Notes under the pieces: model-generated | Databases searched by the model: none | The model's input: the letters and a program-made list of their open reading frames with translations, nothing else | Told to the model about the DNA's origin: nothing | Origin: Ligustrum vulgare | Taxonomy: Eukaryota; Streptophyta; Magnoliopsida; Lamiales; Oleaceae | Assembly (NCBI GenBank): GCA_963555705.1 | Contig: OY743169.1 | Span: 875,501 to 939,500 of the forward strand | Reading direction: 5' to 3' | DNA length: 64,000 nucleotides | Program-made: the position numbers and the translations under genes | Shown here: in pieces, positions 35,275 to 47,600 of the stretch | Layout of the letters: each line of letters begins with the position of its first letter | Numbering within the stretch: position 1 is the stretch's first letter

Positions 35275-36638
35275 GTTTTTTAAAGACGGGTCAGACTCAT
35301 CAAAAGAGAAACAAAATGCAAAATGAAATTTTCAAACCCACGATGTAAGACTAGAAATAGAAAAGTCTTGCACATACAAAAACAAAGAGATTTACCTTCA
35401 AAGAACAGACGCTTGAGATTGTATACTCGAAATGAGGAACTCGCCAATGAAAGATGTTGAACGTTAAAGACGGGTGCTGGGTAGGAAACCCTTGAAGATA
35501 AGACGCGAGACTTGCAGGAAAGGAAAAAACTACACGATCTTTCGTGAGATTGTTGCAGCAAAAATTCTGAAGAAATGGTAAAGGGAAAATAATGAAACAA
35601 AGGAGGATTTATAGGGATCCTAATGATCTAGAACCCTTGGTCTTCGAGCCGCATAATTAATACAGGTAACCCATGCCTCTTGGGGAGTGGGCTAATAAAA
35701 GCGCCAGCTGTCGGAGGAAATGATAAAACTGTTCAGCTACCACGGTGAGTGCCACGCACGGCAAAAATATCACTCCCATCGCCTTTTATATTTCTAGGGA
35801 ACCGATATCAGTAGCCCCTTGTTATTAAATGCGCCTCCTAAGAAACTCGCTAGTGCGATCCCAACCCTTATTTAGGAGGGAAAAGCCGAAGTAGGAGGTC
35901 GGCTATAATATGGATCCGAACTTTTCATAAGGAATGCCGAACCTGATCATAAAAATCGCCGCGCTGCATAGTGATTCCCAGCGAGCGAATGGCGGAATAA
36001 CTACAAAATATTGGATATAACAAACGATTAAACTTGAGCGGAATTATTGCTGCACAACTATGGAAAATTCGATCCGCCCATGAATGACCACATCGGATTT
36101 GAGGGACTAGTGTTGAGATCGTACCCAAAATATGACACGTTGGGCCACCAGTGAAGGCCCAAGGAAGGTCCAAGAACTTTAGCCCATGATTAGTGGTTCA
36201 AGATATCCCACCTGGGCCAATGGCCGAGGTGGAAAGGCATAGGGCCCCTCTGGCCGGACTGGTTTGTGTCTAGCAGAGGCGCTTTATACTTAGTCGAGGT
36301 GTTTACAATAGCGCCTCGGATGCAAGGATGGGACAAGGGATGAAGTTAGAGATGTGACACTGCCTTTACCAAAATGTGACAGACGTCCATCCCCTACGAA
36401 ATGTAGCAATGATTACGGTCAAAAAGCAAGGTTGTCCCCTTCAAGAGATAGGGTGAATACACGTGTAAAGGTTCGCCATGTGTCACAATTCAGGGCAACG
36501 AATCCTTTTATAAATAGAGCATTCCTCCCGCCTGGTAAGGGGTTAGCAATTTCATACTCTTGACAATATATTTCTCTCACTCCCTTTTCTCTCTTTTACA
36601 CACTTATATTTCCTGCACCAAATATATATTTGCTTAAA

Positions 36639-36701
36639 ATGAGCACTGACTTTGGCATCGGAGTGCAAACAGGAGTCACATCGGCCCCCTTTGCAAACTG
36701 A
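36639..36701 (+). CDS. Leader micro-ORF in the LTR of element C
   Basis: Open ATG-TGA frame of 20 codons with two amino-acid changes relative to A (Leu to Phe at position 5, Ala to Val at position 13), no stop or frameshift although the rest of this element is a dead fragment. Confidence 0.4.
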   Translation: MSTDFGIGVQTGVTSAPFAN

Positions 36702-36793
36702 TTGTTTGTCACGGTATGCAGGAGATCCACGTGTTCAAGAGGGAGGAGCTGAGACGTGTTGGTCCAAGGTCCAGTCGGATTTTGTGGTCAACA

Positions 36794-37266
36794 GCAAGTA
36801 TTGCGGGCGATCCGAAATGACATCACACACCGCCACAGGAGAGACTCCATTCTCCATGGCTTATGGATCCGAGGTTGTATGCCCCTTTGAAATCAGAGTG
36901 CCATACACGAGGTGAATTCACTTCGACGAAGTAGCAAACAACGCACTCCAACGACTGGAGTTAGATGTTCTCCTTGAGAAAAGGAGTGATTCCCAAGTTG
37001 TAATTGCCCAATACCAAGAAAAATTGGCCAGCTAATATAATAAGAAGTTAAAAAGGAGATTCTTCAGAATTGGGGACTTAGTCTTGAAAAAAGTTCTCCT
37101 TTCAACTCAAGAGCCCGAAGTAGGGAATTTAGGGTCTAATTGGGAAGGGCCTTATAGGGTAACCTCTGAGGTAGTCCTTGGGACTTATAGAATAGAAGAC
37201 TTATCTGGAAAAGCCTTACCCAATCCTTGGAATACGGAACACCACTATCGTTATTATCATAAGTAG
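36794..37266 (+). pseudogene. Integrase C-terminal remnant of element D
   Basis: Homologous to 23030-23506 of B (HTATGETPFSMAYGSEVVCP, then LGSNWEGPYRVTSEVV and a final YRYYHK). Stops near 36913 and 37033 break it. It begins at the LTR boundary of element C. Confidence 0.85.
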
Positions 37267-38199
37267 ATTTTTGTCGATGTACGCAATGAGCTCCTTATTT
37301 TCCAAGTTATTCAATAAATGTCTTCTTTTTTATGTTTTGAATTGATTAAATTACGACTTATGTTGAGAAACATGGTCCGATCTTGTAGTGGAAAAATAAC
37401 ACTTGGTCACAAATTATGGTCACTGAGACCTGCTAAAACTAGATTCGGGGCAATAGTGTTGAAAGGACACTTGAATGTCACAATGACATGACCCCAGAAG
37501 CCCATTATTTATTAACTTCAGTTAATTATATGTTGCAATGACATGACTCCAGAAGTCCTAATAATTATTCCCGCATTAAAGATTGCTTGGTGTGACATAG
37601 TCACAGGTTGTGATCTCAAAGAAACTAAATAAGTAAGCTAAGGTTTAAGCGCTGAAATGACAGTCCAAAGTTATGGCTCCAAAAGCCTGATTTTTTAACT
37701 CCAATATGATGTTCTCGAAATGATGCACGATAAAGTCCATAGAAGCTCATCTACATTGTTACCCAAGCAGCATGGTTCTAAAAGCCCAAGTCACTTGAGG
37801 ACCTCTACAACAAGGACTCTGTTATTAGATGATCCCTTCAATAGGGACTCCGTCATTAGATGGCCCCTTCAAACAAGGGACTCCGCCACTTAATCGAATA
37901 AGATTTAACTGTGTAACAAGAAAGCCGTGGATGAAATGAATGGACTTATTCGAAACTACAACATTTCGCTACCTATTCAAACAATGTTGGAATAGGTTTA
38001 CTTAAAGTTAATCGAATTGAAAATGACTTAATGCAAGTTCAAAACCCCCAATATGAACTGCCTAACAGATGAGATGAGACAATGTACTTCTATCAAATCT
38101 AACCAATGAACATGAATGTCTTAACTTAGATTTTTGGGACTATCATGTGGAAGCCTACTTAAGCTTCCTTACTCAAAGCTTTGCCTACTTAAGCACCTT
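37267..38199 (+). other. Spacer of element D
   Basis: Non-coding. A short degenerate repeat around 'GGGACTCCGTCATTAGATG' at 37795-37890 recalls the leader/spacer repeats of element A. A weak version of the polypurine-like block lies near 38095-38140. Confidence 0.5.
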
Positions 38200-40664
38200 A
38201 TCTTTAAAAAGCGCAAACACAAAGTAGAGGAATAAAACTTCATTTGTATTACTGAAATAAGATAGGTCATTGCATAAGTACACAAAATGTTTGAAGTTAG
38301 GGGGAAATAGCAGGTGCATCATCAGGTGGGGTATCAGCAGCATCTTTAGCAAGAGCGTCATCAGGAAAATATTGATCTTCATCGCCAGCATCTTGAGGAT
38401 CCGGAATGAAGGCCTCTATCTTAGAGAGATCCAAGTATGGAAACTACTCATTCACGTCCTTCAAGGCCATTCGAGCCTAGTATTGCCAAAGAATTTCTGC
38501 ATCGCCTTGTATTCTAGCCCTTGTTTGATCCCCATTCTTTTTCATAAAAAATACAACTTTTTCTACAGTAATCAATCTTAGACATCCAAAAAAGTCAAGC
38601 CCACAATTTTTTAATTTTCAAACCACTTTTTAACCATTAGATTTTCAAAACCAACTTTTTATCAAAAACTATCTACATCAAACAAGGGCTAGGGTGTTCT
38701 CGAAAGTATCTTTGAAATTCTGAACAGCCTCAGCTACTTCGACTTTGATGACCTCCTTCACCCTGGCCTCAACACTTCACTCCAAAGAGGCACGCTCCTC
38801 CTCAGTCTTACCCCGGGCCTCTCCTTCCTTCTCCAGTTCGCTAATAAGCTTTGCCACCTTATCCACAAGCCTACCCTTCATGGCATTGTCCACTCGCAAG
38901 GTCTCAACAATGAGGGCCTGGGTCTGATTGGCATTGTCATACTTTTGCAGAGTTTGTCCACATTCGCCTCTGCAGCGCTGAGGTCCTGCTTCAACTTCTC
39001 ATTATCCTCCTTAAGGAGCTTCGCAGCGGTTCTCTCTTCACAAACTGCCTTTCGGGATGCTTTTAGGGAGTCCTTGAGCTCCTGAATCTCCCTTACCATC
39101 TTATCCTTATTTTGGAGGGCAACCTTCTTAACCACCAATAGTTGTTGACCAGACAATAGAGTTGGAGGGGGTAGCAATGTCGGAGCAGAACCTAAACCTT
39201 CAATTTGGGGGCTACAGAATCCTCAGTGGCTTTTCTAGCTACATCTATATTCCACGAGAGTGGTTTTCTGTTTCCTCTCCTCCTCACTTCCAAGCTTTAA
39301 GACTAGAGGAATCTTCTTTGCTATAAGGCCTTTGAGGGAACCTTTGGGAAATCTTTGGAACCTGCTCGCAACATGAATACACCGGAGTACGGTAAGGACA
39401 CCAGGCAAGAATTTAAAAGGTATTAAAAAAAAGAGAATGTATTATTCATAGTTCGCATAAGCCCGTGCTTGACAAAGAGTTTTTCTTCTCAGTGACCTCT
39501 TAGAAAGTAGCACGATAGGCAAAGAGTTTCTTCACCCCAGCCAGGTCTTCCTCTAGGAGAAGATGTGCATACACTTAACCTGCAAAATCACGAAAATATG
39601 AACTAGTATCAAAGCACATAAGAAATTTATGTGTCACACATGCTCATAAGAAAAGCATAGAAAACTCATGTAGATAAGAAAGAGTTCGGGGAATTGTTAT
39701 CTCTGGAGTGGGGTCAGAAGGGAAACATTGCCACTTCCCGAAAGCCTAGAACCAATTGGTCCTCAAGTTCTTTAAAGACTGAGGATGCCCGGTGACTATT
39801 GGAGTGTAGAACCCCTTAGAAGCATATGATACCAGTCCTTCACGTCAGGTCTGGTGTCCTTCTCCCTCTTAGCAGATTTCTTCAACGTATATAAAGTATG
39901 TACAATGTACAAAGAGACCTCTTGCCATACTAACCAAGTTCCAATGACCTGAGTCCAGAAGTTGGGAGCGAGCTGATAAGGAAACAAGTTGTAGCTCTGG
40001 AGGAGAGCCCTAAAAAACGGATGGAGTGGAAGTCTCATCCCACATTCTAGAGCATATAGAAGAACTGCCACCTGCCCCTTTGGAGGGTTGCAAGGTCTAC
40101 ATGAGGATCTATAGGATGTATATTTCGGACTCTCTTCAGCATCCGATATGTAGAATAGACACTCGGAAGACCACTACCCCTAATCTACGTTTCCACTTCA
40201 TTGGACTTCCACAACTCCGGACAAGGCCCCGAATCAATATGATACCTAGAAGCCTCATTCGCATAATCGATCCAACCCTCAACTTGGGCGATTTCCTCTT
40301 CACTTAACCTCAGCTCCTCCTTATGTGCCCTGTAAGGAGTCCTTACACTCAAACATGACTCATGCATTCCTGAGGAAGAGCCCATACGCACTCTTTCCTC
40401 GAACTCCTTACTTCTTTGATCTCTACGCTCCTATAGAAATGCTTCTTCCTCTGGAGATAATCTGGCCATGTAGAAATTTGGAAGTTCTTTTTCACTGTCA
40501 GAATCATCCAAATAAATCACATTTGACTATTTCCTAACCATTTTCCTCCTAAGTTCCCTAAAATAGCGGAAGCTAAAGGCTAGGTTTGTCTAATGACATA
40601 TGCCTCTAATAGGCTCCACCATAACCATAAATTCTCTGGAATATGACCCCTCAATTCCTTCCAT
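38200..40664 (-). pseudogene. Antisense gene of element D, heavily decayed
   Basis: Start codon equivalent at 40664 (MEGIEGSYSREFM) followed by a stop within 25 codons. Domain fragments CGMRLPLHPFFRALLQSYNL and APNFWTQVIGTWLVWQEV at 39880-40050 and coiled-coil pieces at 38880-39110 are clear. A foreign-looking AT-rich insertion interrupts exon 3 near 38520-38690, resembling the TTTTTAACCA-type MITE. Confidence 0.75.
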
Positions 40665-41526
40665 ATTCCCCGAACCCAAGCTTACCACAAGAAAAAATGC
40701 AAAAGAAACACTCTCAAACATGCACTAAAAACTGAAAGTGGAAGCAACAAACATGCAAGGGAATAAGGAATTACTTGAAAATTGGAAGTAAGAGATCCTC
40801 CTGCTAGACTGAATGGCGCGGGGGAGTCTATGGTCGCCAAAAGTGTTCACCGATGAACTTTCCTGAAGAAGGTAAAAGAGTTTCTTCGTAGAAAGATAAT
40901 AATGGACTTAGAAGAAATTTCGATTTTGCGTAAAGGAAGAAATCGTGAAATATTAAAACCTTATAAGGGTTTTCAATTAATCCGGACCACTCATTCTCAA
41001 GTTGAAAGTTAAATTAGGGCCATCCACATGTCCCACCGTGTTGAGATAAAGAGACAAAGAGAGGGAATTTGAAGGGAATGCAACGATTCAACAGCGTAGG
41101 TGCACTACACGCGGGCATAATGGCGCGTTACACAAGAACAATCCTTGAAAACTGCAAGTTATCATTGCTTTTCCATTAATGCACCTTGAAAAATGCATTA
41201 TGCATGTAATAGCTACCTTAAAAGAAGATAATTTCGAAGGTCACTTCCCATGGCCATGGAGGCCCCGTCACAAAGGTCCGCTCATGACTACCACAAAATC
41301 CACTCATGACCTACAAGGATGGTGAACCCCAAATGTACACACGATCATACAAGTAGGTTACATGTACATTAAAATTGATAGTTTTATGACATTTTGTTCA
41401 ATGTTTTTCGCTCCTATGGAGTTTTCCGATTAATTTATAGTCTCACACCTTACCAAGAAAACGTAGCCATGTTTACTTTCAAGTCCAGTTCGCACATAAA
41501 TGAATTAACAGGACTTGAGGGACTAG

Positions 41527-42192
41527 TTACGATCATGCATAACTGGACATGACACGTCATCTATAAGGGGCCCAAAGAGGGACCCACTAACACTAAACAA
41601 TACTTCGAACTCTAATAGTGAGGAATCTATTAGCCGAACTCACCTACAAGGGTCACCAATCCGGATATATGTCAGGACTTCGGCCAAATGTCGCAGTCAA
41701 AATTGTCTAAACTCTTATGAGCTGGACTCCCTATGGTGGACTGGCATCATCTGAAATCCATGCTTCGAAAAGGTGACAAGACTAGTCAAAGTGTCAGAGA
41801 AATGTGACATGTCTGCAAGGAGCAGCTTGATGTGACAACGTTTTTAATAGGAGAGCTACTCTATGATAGTAGTCGCAAAGCTATGATAGGAGGTGATAAT
41901 TATTACCAAATAAATGGTTTACCTCATGAAGTATTGGGGTATTGCCACATGTAAAGTGTAATACGTGTTACAATCTAAGATAACAACTCGTTCTATAAAT
42001 ATATCCCATTTGCTTCCAAGAAAGAGGTTAGTAATTCAATACATTTTACACAATAAACATAATCTCACTCCTCTTTCTCTCTTCTACACAGTTACATTTC
42101 CCGCATCCAATTATATTTACTTACAATGAATTCTAACTTGACCGTCTGAGTGCAAATGGGCGTCAATTCGGCCCCCTTGCATATTGACCATT
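41527..42192 (+). repeat. Truncated 3' LTR of element D
   Basis: Begins TTACGATCATG right after the polypurine tract; TATA-like CTATAAATATA near 41993. The leader micro-ORF is broken (42126-42149, seven codons then TGA). Ends in the TTTGTAG where duplicated kinase sequence starts. Confidence 0.75.
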
Positions 42193-42720
42193 TGTAGTTC
42201 CATACATAGCTCAAGATGAAATTCATAGGGTTTTGGGTGGGAAGGTGCCCCCTCCTACACCATTTGAGATTGAGGCAGGCATATGTATTGTACCTTGCTG
42301 CAGATAGTGTCCCGCTATTCAGAAAAGATTGGCCATCAATGAGTGAAATTGTGAATGGTAATAGAGCCCTAGCGGCATGCTTGGCACCCCTGGTGTTATC
42401 TAAACCTACCACCCGACTCCTCAAAGTAATCTCAGAAATCTTGTAACTATCTCGATTTACCACCCGACTCCTCAAAGTAATCTCAGAAACCTTGCAAAAA
42501 TGTATCGTTTGCAGCCTCTAGAGTGTCTAATCCAAGAATAGCAATATAATCATCTGGATCACACTCTATGATTAGATTTATAGCTTTGGAGAATTTTAGG
42601 GGAAAAGATTATGGGTTCAATAAGAATATCAATATTACATTGAAATTTCCAAAGGAGAAAGAACATGATTTTTGAGCTAACAAACTTTAAATTATTCTTT
42701 TTCTTATAATTTTCTTAGTC
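42193..42720 (+). pseudogene. Duplicated 3' end of the CCR4-like kinase gene
   Basis: Matches 34272-34760: kinase C-terminus plus 3' flank. Examples are TTTGAGATTGA(A/G)GCAG and GGCATGCTTGGCACCCC. Small indels and a 32-bp direct repeat (42407-42438 and 42458-42489) break the frame. The junction shares TGTAGTTCCATACATA with the intact gene. Upstream kinase sequence is absent, replaced by element D. Confidence 0.85.
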
Positions 42721-44640
42721 GAGTCTGTTAACACGGTCTTCAGGACATAAGCAATTTGTTTAACTTTACATATGTCTCAAGGTATCAGTTCAAACTACAA
42801 ACTAATTGAGCCACAACCTGCCTTATTCTCTCCCGTTCGTTACTCCTATTTTCTCGAAGATTAGAACTAGCTGCGGAATTAAGAAGGGCGATTCTCAAGC
42901 ATTTAATTTGTAGAAGGCAAGCAACTCTCATAAGAGGTATTCCCGATCAAGATGTCTATATCGCGGATTTTTTCAAATGCCGAAAAGAGAGTGAAATACA
43001 TTTTACTCCTCCCCACCAGAGGGGAGATACATATCGATTACTTTCATTTCTATTGGATCATGAAAAAATAGTTGTCTCATCAGATCTATTCATGAAGCTA
43101 GTTGAAGGATTTTTCATGATGGTCTCCTAACTTTTTAGAAGAATCATATCTGACGCCTAAGCCGCTTTAGTAGGGACGGATCCCAACATAGCACTCTAAG
43201 AAGGCATCTCCTCTAGTGAGTTTGGTGTGTATTTTAAATCCTAACCACAAGAGGAACAAACCTACAAAGAGCTTACCATTTGTTTCTATTAGAGTCGCGA
43301 GACTCGGAAACTATAAGTATATTAAACCTAAGACATGATGCACAAGCAAGTCTATTAGAACGAGATACTGATACAAATACCATCAGGGTATGCCAAAATG
43401 AAGCCCCTGGACCCTATGGGTATAGATTCCGAATCAGTAGGAGTAGAGGATGTAGCTAAAGTCAAAGATGGATTCTATACTTTCCCAAGCCTACTGCCTA
43501 CCAATGCATAAATCACAAATTGCGTCACTCCTCTACCACATCTTCAACTCCTATGGTATAGGGGGATGACGTGAAACTTTAACAGCCTTCAATTGAGAGA
43601 CGTCATCGCATGGGTCCGGACAAATGTGTAGCGCGTCTCATTTTTTCTAATCTTTGAAATTCAAACTTTTCAATTTCTTTGTTATTTCTCAATTCAACAA
43701 AGCAAACAATTCAAAATAAAGAAATTTCGAATTCACCAACCATATAGTTGTCACACTCTAGACTGGGTAGTCCCTACTATTTATGTGGTACATGACTTTG
43801 TCAATGTCATTGTTTTTAAAATCAACTTTCACGTGGAATCAGAAAACGTAAATAATCAAGAGTAACGAAAACACTATATATCTCAAGGCAAAATTAAATT
43901 TCAACAATTTTTTCTAAAAATTATGTTAAACGTGTGATCAGTTAATCTGATTTTTCAATTGAATTAACTCGTGGGGTGATTTCGTCTATTAATTTCAAAA
44001 TTTCAATATTTTTAACAATTTTTTTCACTAAAATTAATGTTAAACATGTGATAAGTTAATTTCAATTTTTTTACAAAATACAAGTAGATTTTCACCAATA
44101 CAAAAACAATTCAATAACAAAACATAAATGTTATAAGATAACAATATTTAAGCATAGTGTGATATGTGATATATGTCAAGGTTTAGGTAAATCAGTTAAC
44201 TAAAAAGAAAAGAAAGAAATCTTAATTTTCACAAAAATGAAATCGGAAATTTAAGTTACACTAAACCACATCATTGCTGGTTGAACCTTTTCCGTTCTCT
44301 TTTAGGGTTGGATCTCGACCCGACCCGACCCGACCCGTGCCCAGCCGGGACAAATCCAGTTATTAATGATACTAGAAAGAGTTGAGGGAAAGAAATGCTT
44401 GATGCTGGCAAAATCAACCATTAACATTGAGTTTTTGTTCCTTACAATTAAACTCAACAAAAAATTGATGTCAATCAACTTGTGTGTATGGAAGATGAAG
44501 TCCCTTGACTGTATGTATGTTTGGTACACAATATTAGACAACAACGTATAGTTCAGCTTACCAGACATGCCACAGCCCACAAGGAACACGACCAGCAAAT
44601 CTAATCATCTCGATTCTAATACCATCCAACCTCCCCATCG
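42721..44640. other. Unrecognised segment, GC-richer in its first part
   Basis: Bases about 42780-43660 look less AT-rich than the surroundings and have no repeats or full ORF. The stretch 42860-43130 has an open frame (LELAAELRRAILKHLICRRQ) that I cannot place. It could be an organelle-derived insertion or an old gene remnant. From 43661 to 44300 the sequence is AT-rich and featureless; 44315-44340 holds a short (CGACC)n repeat. Confidence 0.3.
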
Positions 44641-44689
44641 GCATCCTCTTTATTTAATGCACCTTTTTCTTGATGATTTCTTTGGTGTT

Positions 44690-47600
44690 TCACACTGCCA
44701 CCGAACCTACGGGAGCCTGCCTTTGTCCAAGTAGATTTCTCAACACGTCGTCAATCTGGGTAAATACGTCATCCTTGGAAAGACTTCCATCAACCTGCAA
44801 CCACATAATAATAAGGTTCTTGTGAAGTAAACGGGGTGAGGAAGATGCGATTTAGCTCCTAGTAAAAGTAATATTGCATTACGGTATCAACCTTCCGAGA
44901 AACAAATTAACTCAAGTTTACTTCTAGGTAGGAAGAATAGGACTCGACTGTTACACCGCTTCTAATAAATGAAGTCTGCTTCCTGTCCCATAAATCATCC
45001 ACGTGAACAATCGGAAGAGTGCCGAAAACTTCCTCACAAAACCGATATTATTCGAAAATTATCACGAAGAACCATAATTCACTTTTAAGGTAAGTTCACC
45101 TTATTTTTAAGTAAGCTTACTTAGCAAGATACACGTGTGCTAAAGGAAGATGGGCTCAACCACCTCGACCAGAGGAGAACAACGTGCTTGGGAGTGAACT
45201 TAAGTTGTGAGTCCTACAGAATGAGTGAATAATAAGTGGATAGTAGTTGTGAGTCTTATGGAGTGTGTGGGTAAAAATATGTTCGGCCAGCTTAAATTAT
45301 AATTTAACCTTCGCCAAACATGCACTAAATATAAGAGGGGTTGAAGTTTGAACTTCCCAAAAATCCAAACTATTAAACAGATTGATATACAAGAGGGATT
45401 GACACAAAGATAGATGCGCGACTGCCTTAGTATTCTCAACTAAGAATTACTACAATCAAAAGCACTTGATAAGTGCTTTACTAGCACTTTATTTCTTTAC
45501 TTGTTGCCTCGAATTACTGTTAGTTTGATCCTAATTAAGTATTGCTTAACGCATTTTATGTTTTATATTGTGTAGGATCGCAAATGACAAGAAAAGAAGG
45601 AAAAAGGACCAAAAAGCACGTAAAAAGGAAGTTCGAGGACCTGGCATGTAAATAAGTTACGGCCGCAACATGAAAGTCACGGCCGTAAGCAGTTGATTGA
45701 ACAAAAATACGAAAATCTGCAGAAACCAAGTTACGGCCGTATTGGAAGTTTATCACGGCCGTAACAAGTTGTTAGTCACGGCCGTATTGTGAAGAAGTCA
45801 TGGTCGTGAGAAAATGTTGAAGGATGTTACGGCTGTAGTGAATGCAGAGTCACGGCCGTAAGAAGTGAATCAATTGCGTAAAATTAAACAGAAGGTGAGT
45901 TACGGCCGTAACTCCTTATATTACGGCCGTAACTTAAGCCCGAAAAAAAAGGAAAATTGTTTCCTAATTCAACTTAAATTCTATCTTTGGTATTTCTTTT
46001 TGGCTAAGTTAGGGCACGAATTTGGGCTCTATAAAAGGAGGAATTCAGTACCAAAGGTGGGAGGAGAATTATTTTTGAGAACCACCAATATCAAAATTTG
46101 AAGAGAAGAAATTCCGGGCAAAATCAAGGTGAATCAAGACAATACTTTTGGGGAATTCTTCATGGCAATGCGTGACTAGTCTTCTCAACCTAGTTCAAGG
46201 GGGAAGTTGTGTTCATATTATTTTATTATTCATTCCTCAAACTCGTAACGTAGTTCTTGTTTTTATATTTTATTTATTGGATTTCTCATGAACATTAATT
46301 TCGTCAAGACAATTTATTAATTGATTAAGGCCTTGTCTTTTAATTATTGTGTTGATGTTTGCTAATTTGGGTAATTGGATTCGTATTTGTCTTGTTATTC
46401 AAATCATAGTAGCAATTGGTAATTTTATATTTCCATATGAAAATCCAATCTAGATTAATCAATTCGAGCATATGTAATTGATAATTTAGTTCACCTAATT
46501 CTTCTTGTTTTCACATAGTTAATGAATTATCTAGGGAGCTTATTCTAGGTTGTTCATTCACTCTAAATTGATTGGAGAACTAATTCTAATTGATTATTAT
46601 TAAGGAAAAATTGGATTAATCAGAGCTTTTTGATTATTCCGGATGATAAATAAAATAAAGGAAATAGTACATGCGTTGCTTGGGGAATGACAATATTATG
46701 ATAGGGTACAACCGAACCTGAGAACTAGGATTCTTTATTATTTGATTTTTATTCCAGCTATTTCACATCTTTATTTGATTATTTAGATTAATTGCAATTT
46801 TCAACTCAAAACCCCCCCTTATAATTCTAATTGACATGGCATTAAATTAGTTCCCGTTCCTCGTGGGATCGACCCTTGCTTCCGCTATCACATTTAAATT
46901 TGAGTTTTGGCAAGTAAGGAAATTTAATTAATTCTTGGTGCATCGCGACGCGCACCAGGTTTTTGGCGCCGTTGCCGGGGAGCGGTTAACCAATTTTATG
47001 TTTAATCAATTAGAATTTTATTTTCTGCATTTTTATTTATTTATTTTTATTTTCGGTTTAAAAAAAAAAAAAAAATTGAAATTCCGAAAATTTTATTTAT
47101 TTATTTATTTATTTATATGCATAAAACTCGATCCACTAATCCTGAATATTTTTTATTTGATCCAGAAATCGAGCGAACTTTTCGACAGCAAAGAAGGGAA
47201 GCACTAGAACAAATGGCAGCTCATAACCTCGACAACAGGACACTTAAACAATTGGCCACTCCAGATGTCGCTCAACAGCCACTCTGTATCACTTTTCCGA
47301 CAGTGGAGGAGGGAAAAACTTTTGAACTCAAATCTGGACTCATTCACTTGTTGCCAACTTTTCGAGGACATGCTGGTGAAGACCCTTACAGGAATCTCAA
47401 GGAATTCCACGTGGTTTGTGACAGTATGAGACCCACTGGTATTACCGAGGAACAAATTAAAATGAGGGCCTTTCCATTCTCGTTAAAGGATGCCGCTACT
47501 GATTGGCTATACTGTTTACCACCCGGATCAGTCACCACCTGGAATGACATGAAAAGGCTATTTTTGAAAAAATATTTTCCTGCATCTCGGGCTGGAACAA

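Larger units (their letters stand above)
35093..36793 (+). mobile_element. 3' end of LTR element C (B subfamily)
   Basis: Begins inside exon 1 of the antisense gene and runs through its promoter, the polypurine tract (36100-36110) and the 3' LTR (36111-36793, 683 bp, TGTTGAGATC to GGTCAACA). Everything 5' of 35093 is lost. The LTR directly abuts integrase sequence of element D, so C had inserted into D before the deletion. Confidence 0.85.
36794..42192 (+). mobile_element. 3' half of LTR element D (Tat-like, third subfamily)
   Basis: Starts within integrase at the C insertion point, then spacer, antisense pseudogene, polypurine tract (41516-41526) and a truncated 3' LTR. More decayed than A or B. 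The LTR start TTACGATCATG matches the solo LTR at 13852-14588, minus the leading TG. Confidence 0.8.

Noticed and set aside
45657..45935. CRISPR-like array of short palindromic repeats
   Set aside because: Spacing is irregular, repeats are 12 bp and imperfect, there is no cas gene, and the array lies in a plant LTR.
46935..47207. Short ORF over the primer-binding site of the Athila element
   Set aside because: It spans the LTR end and primer site in another frame from gag; non-ATG start.
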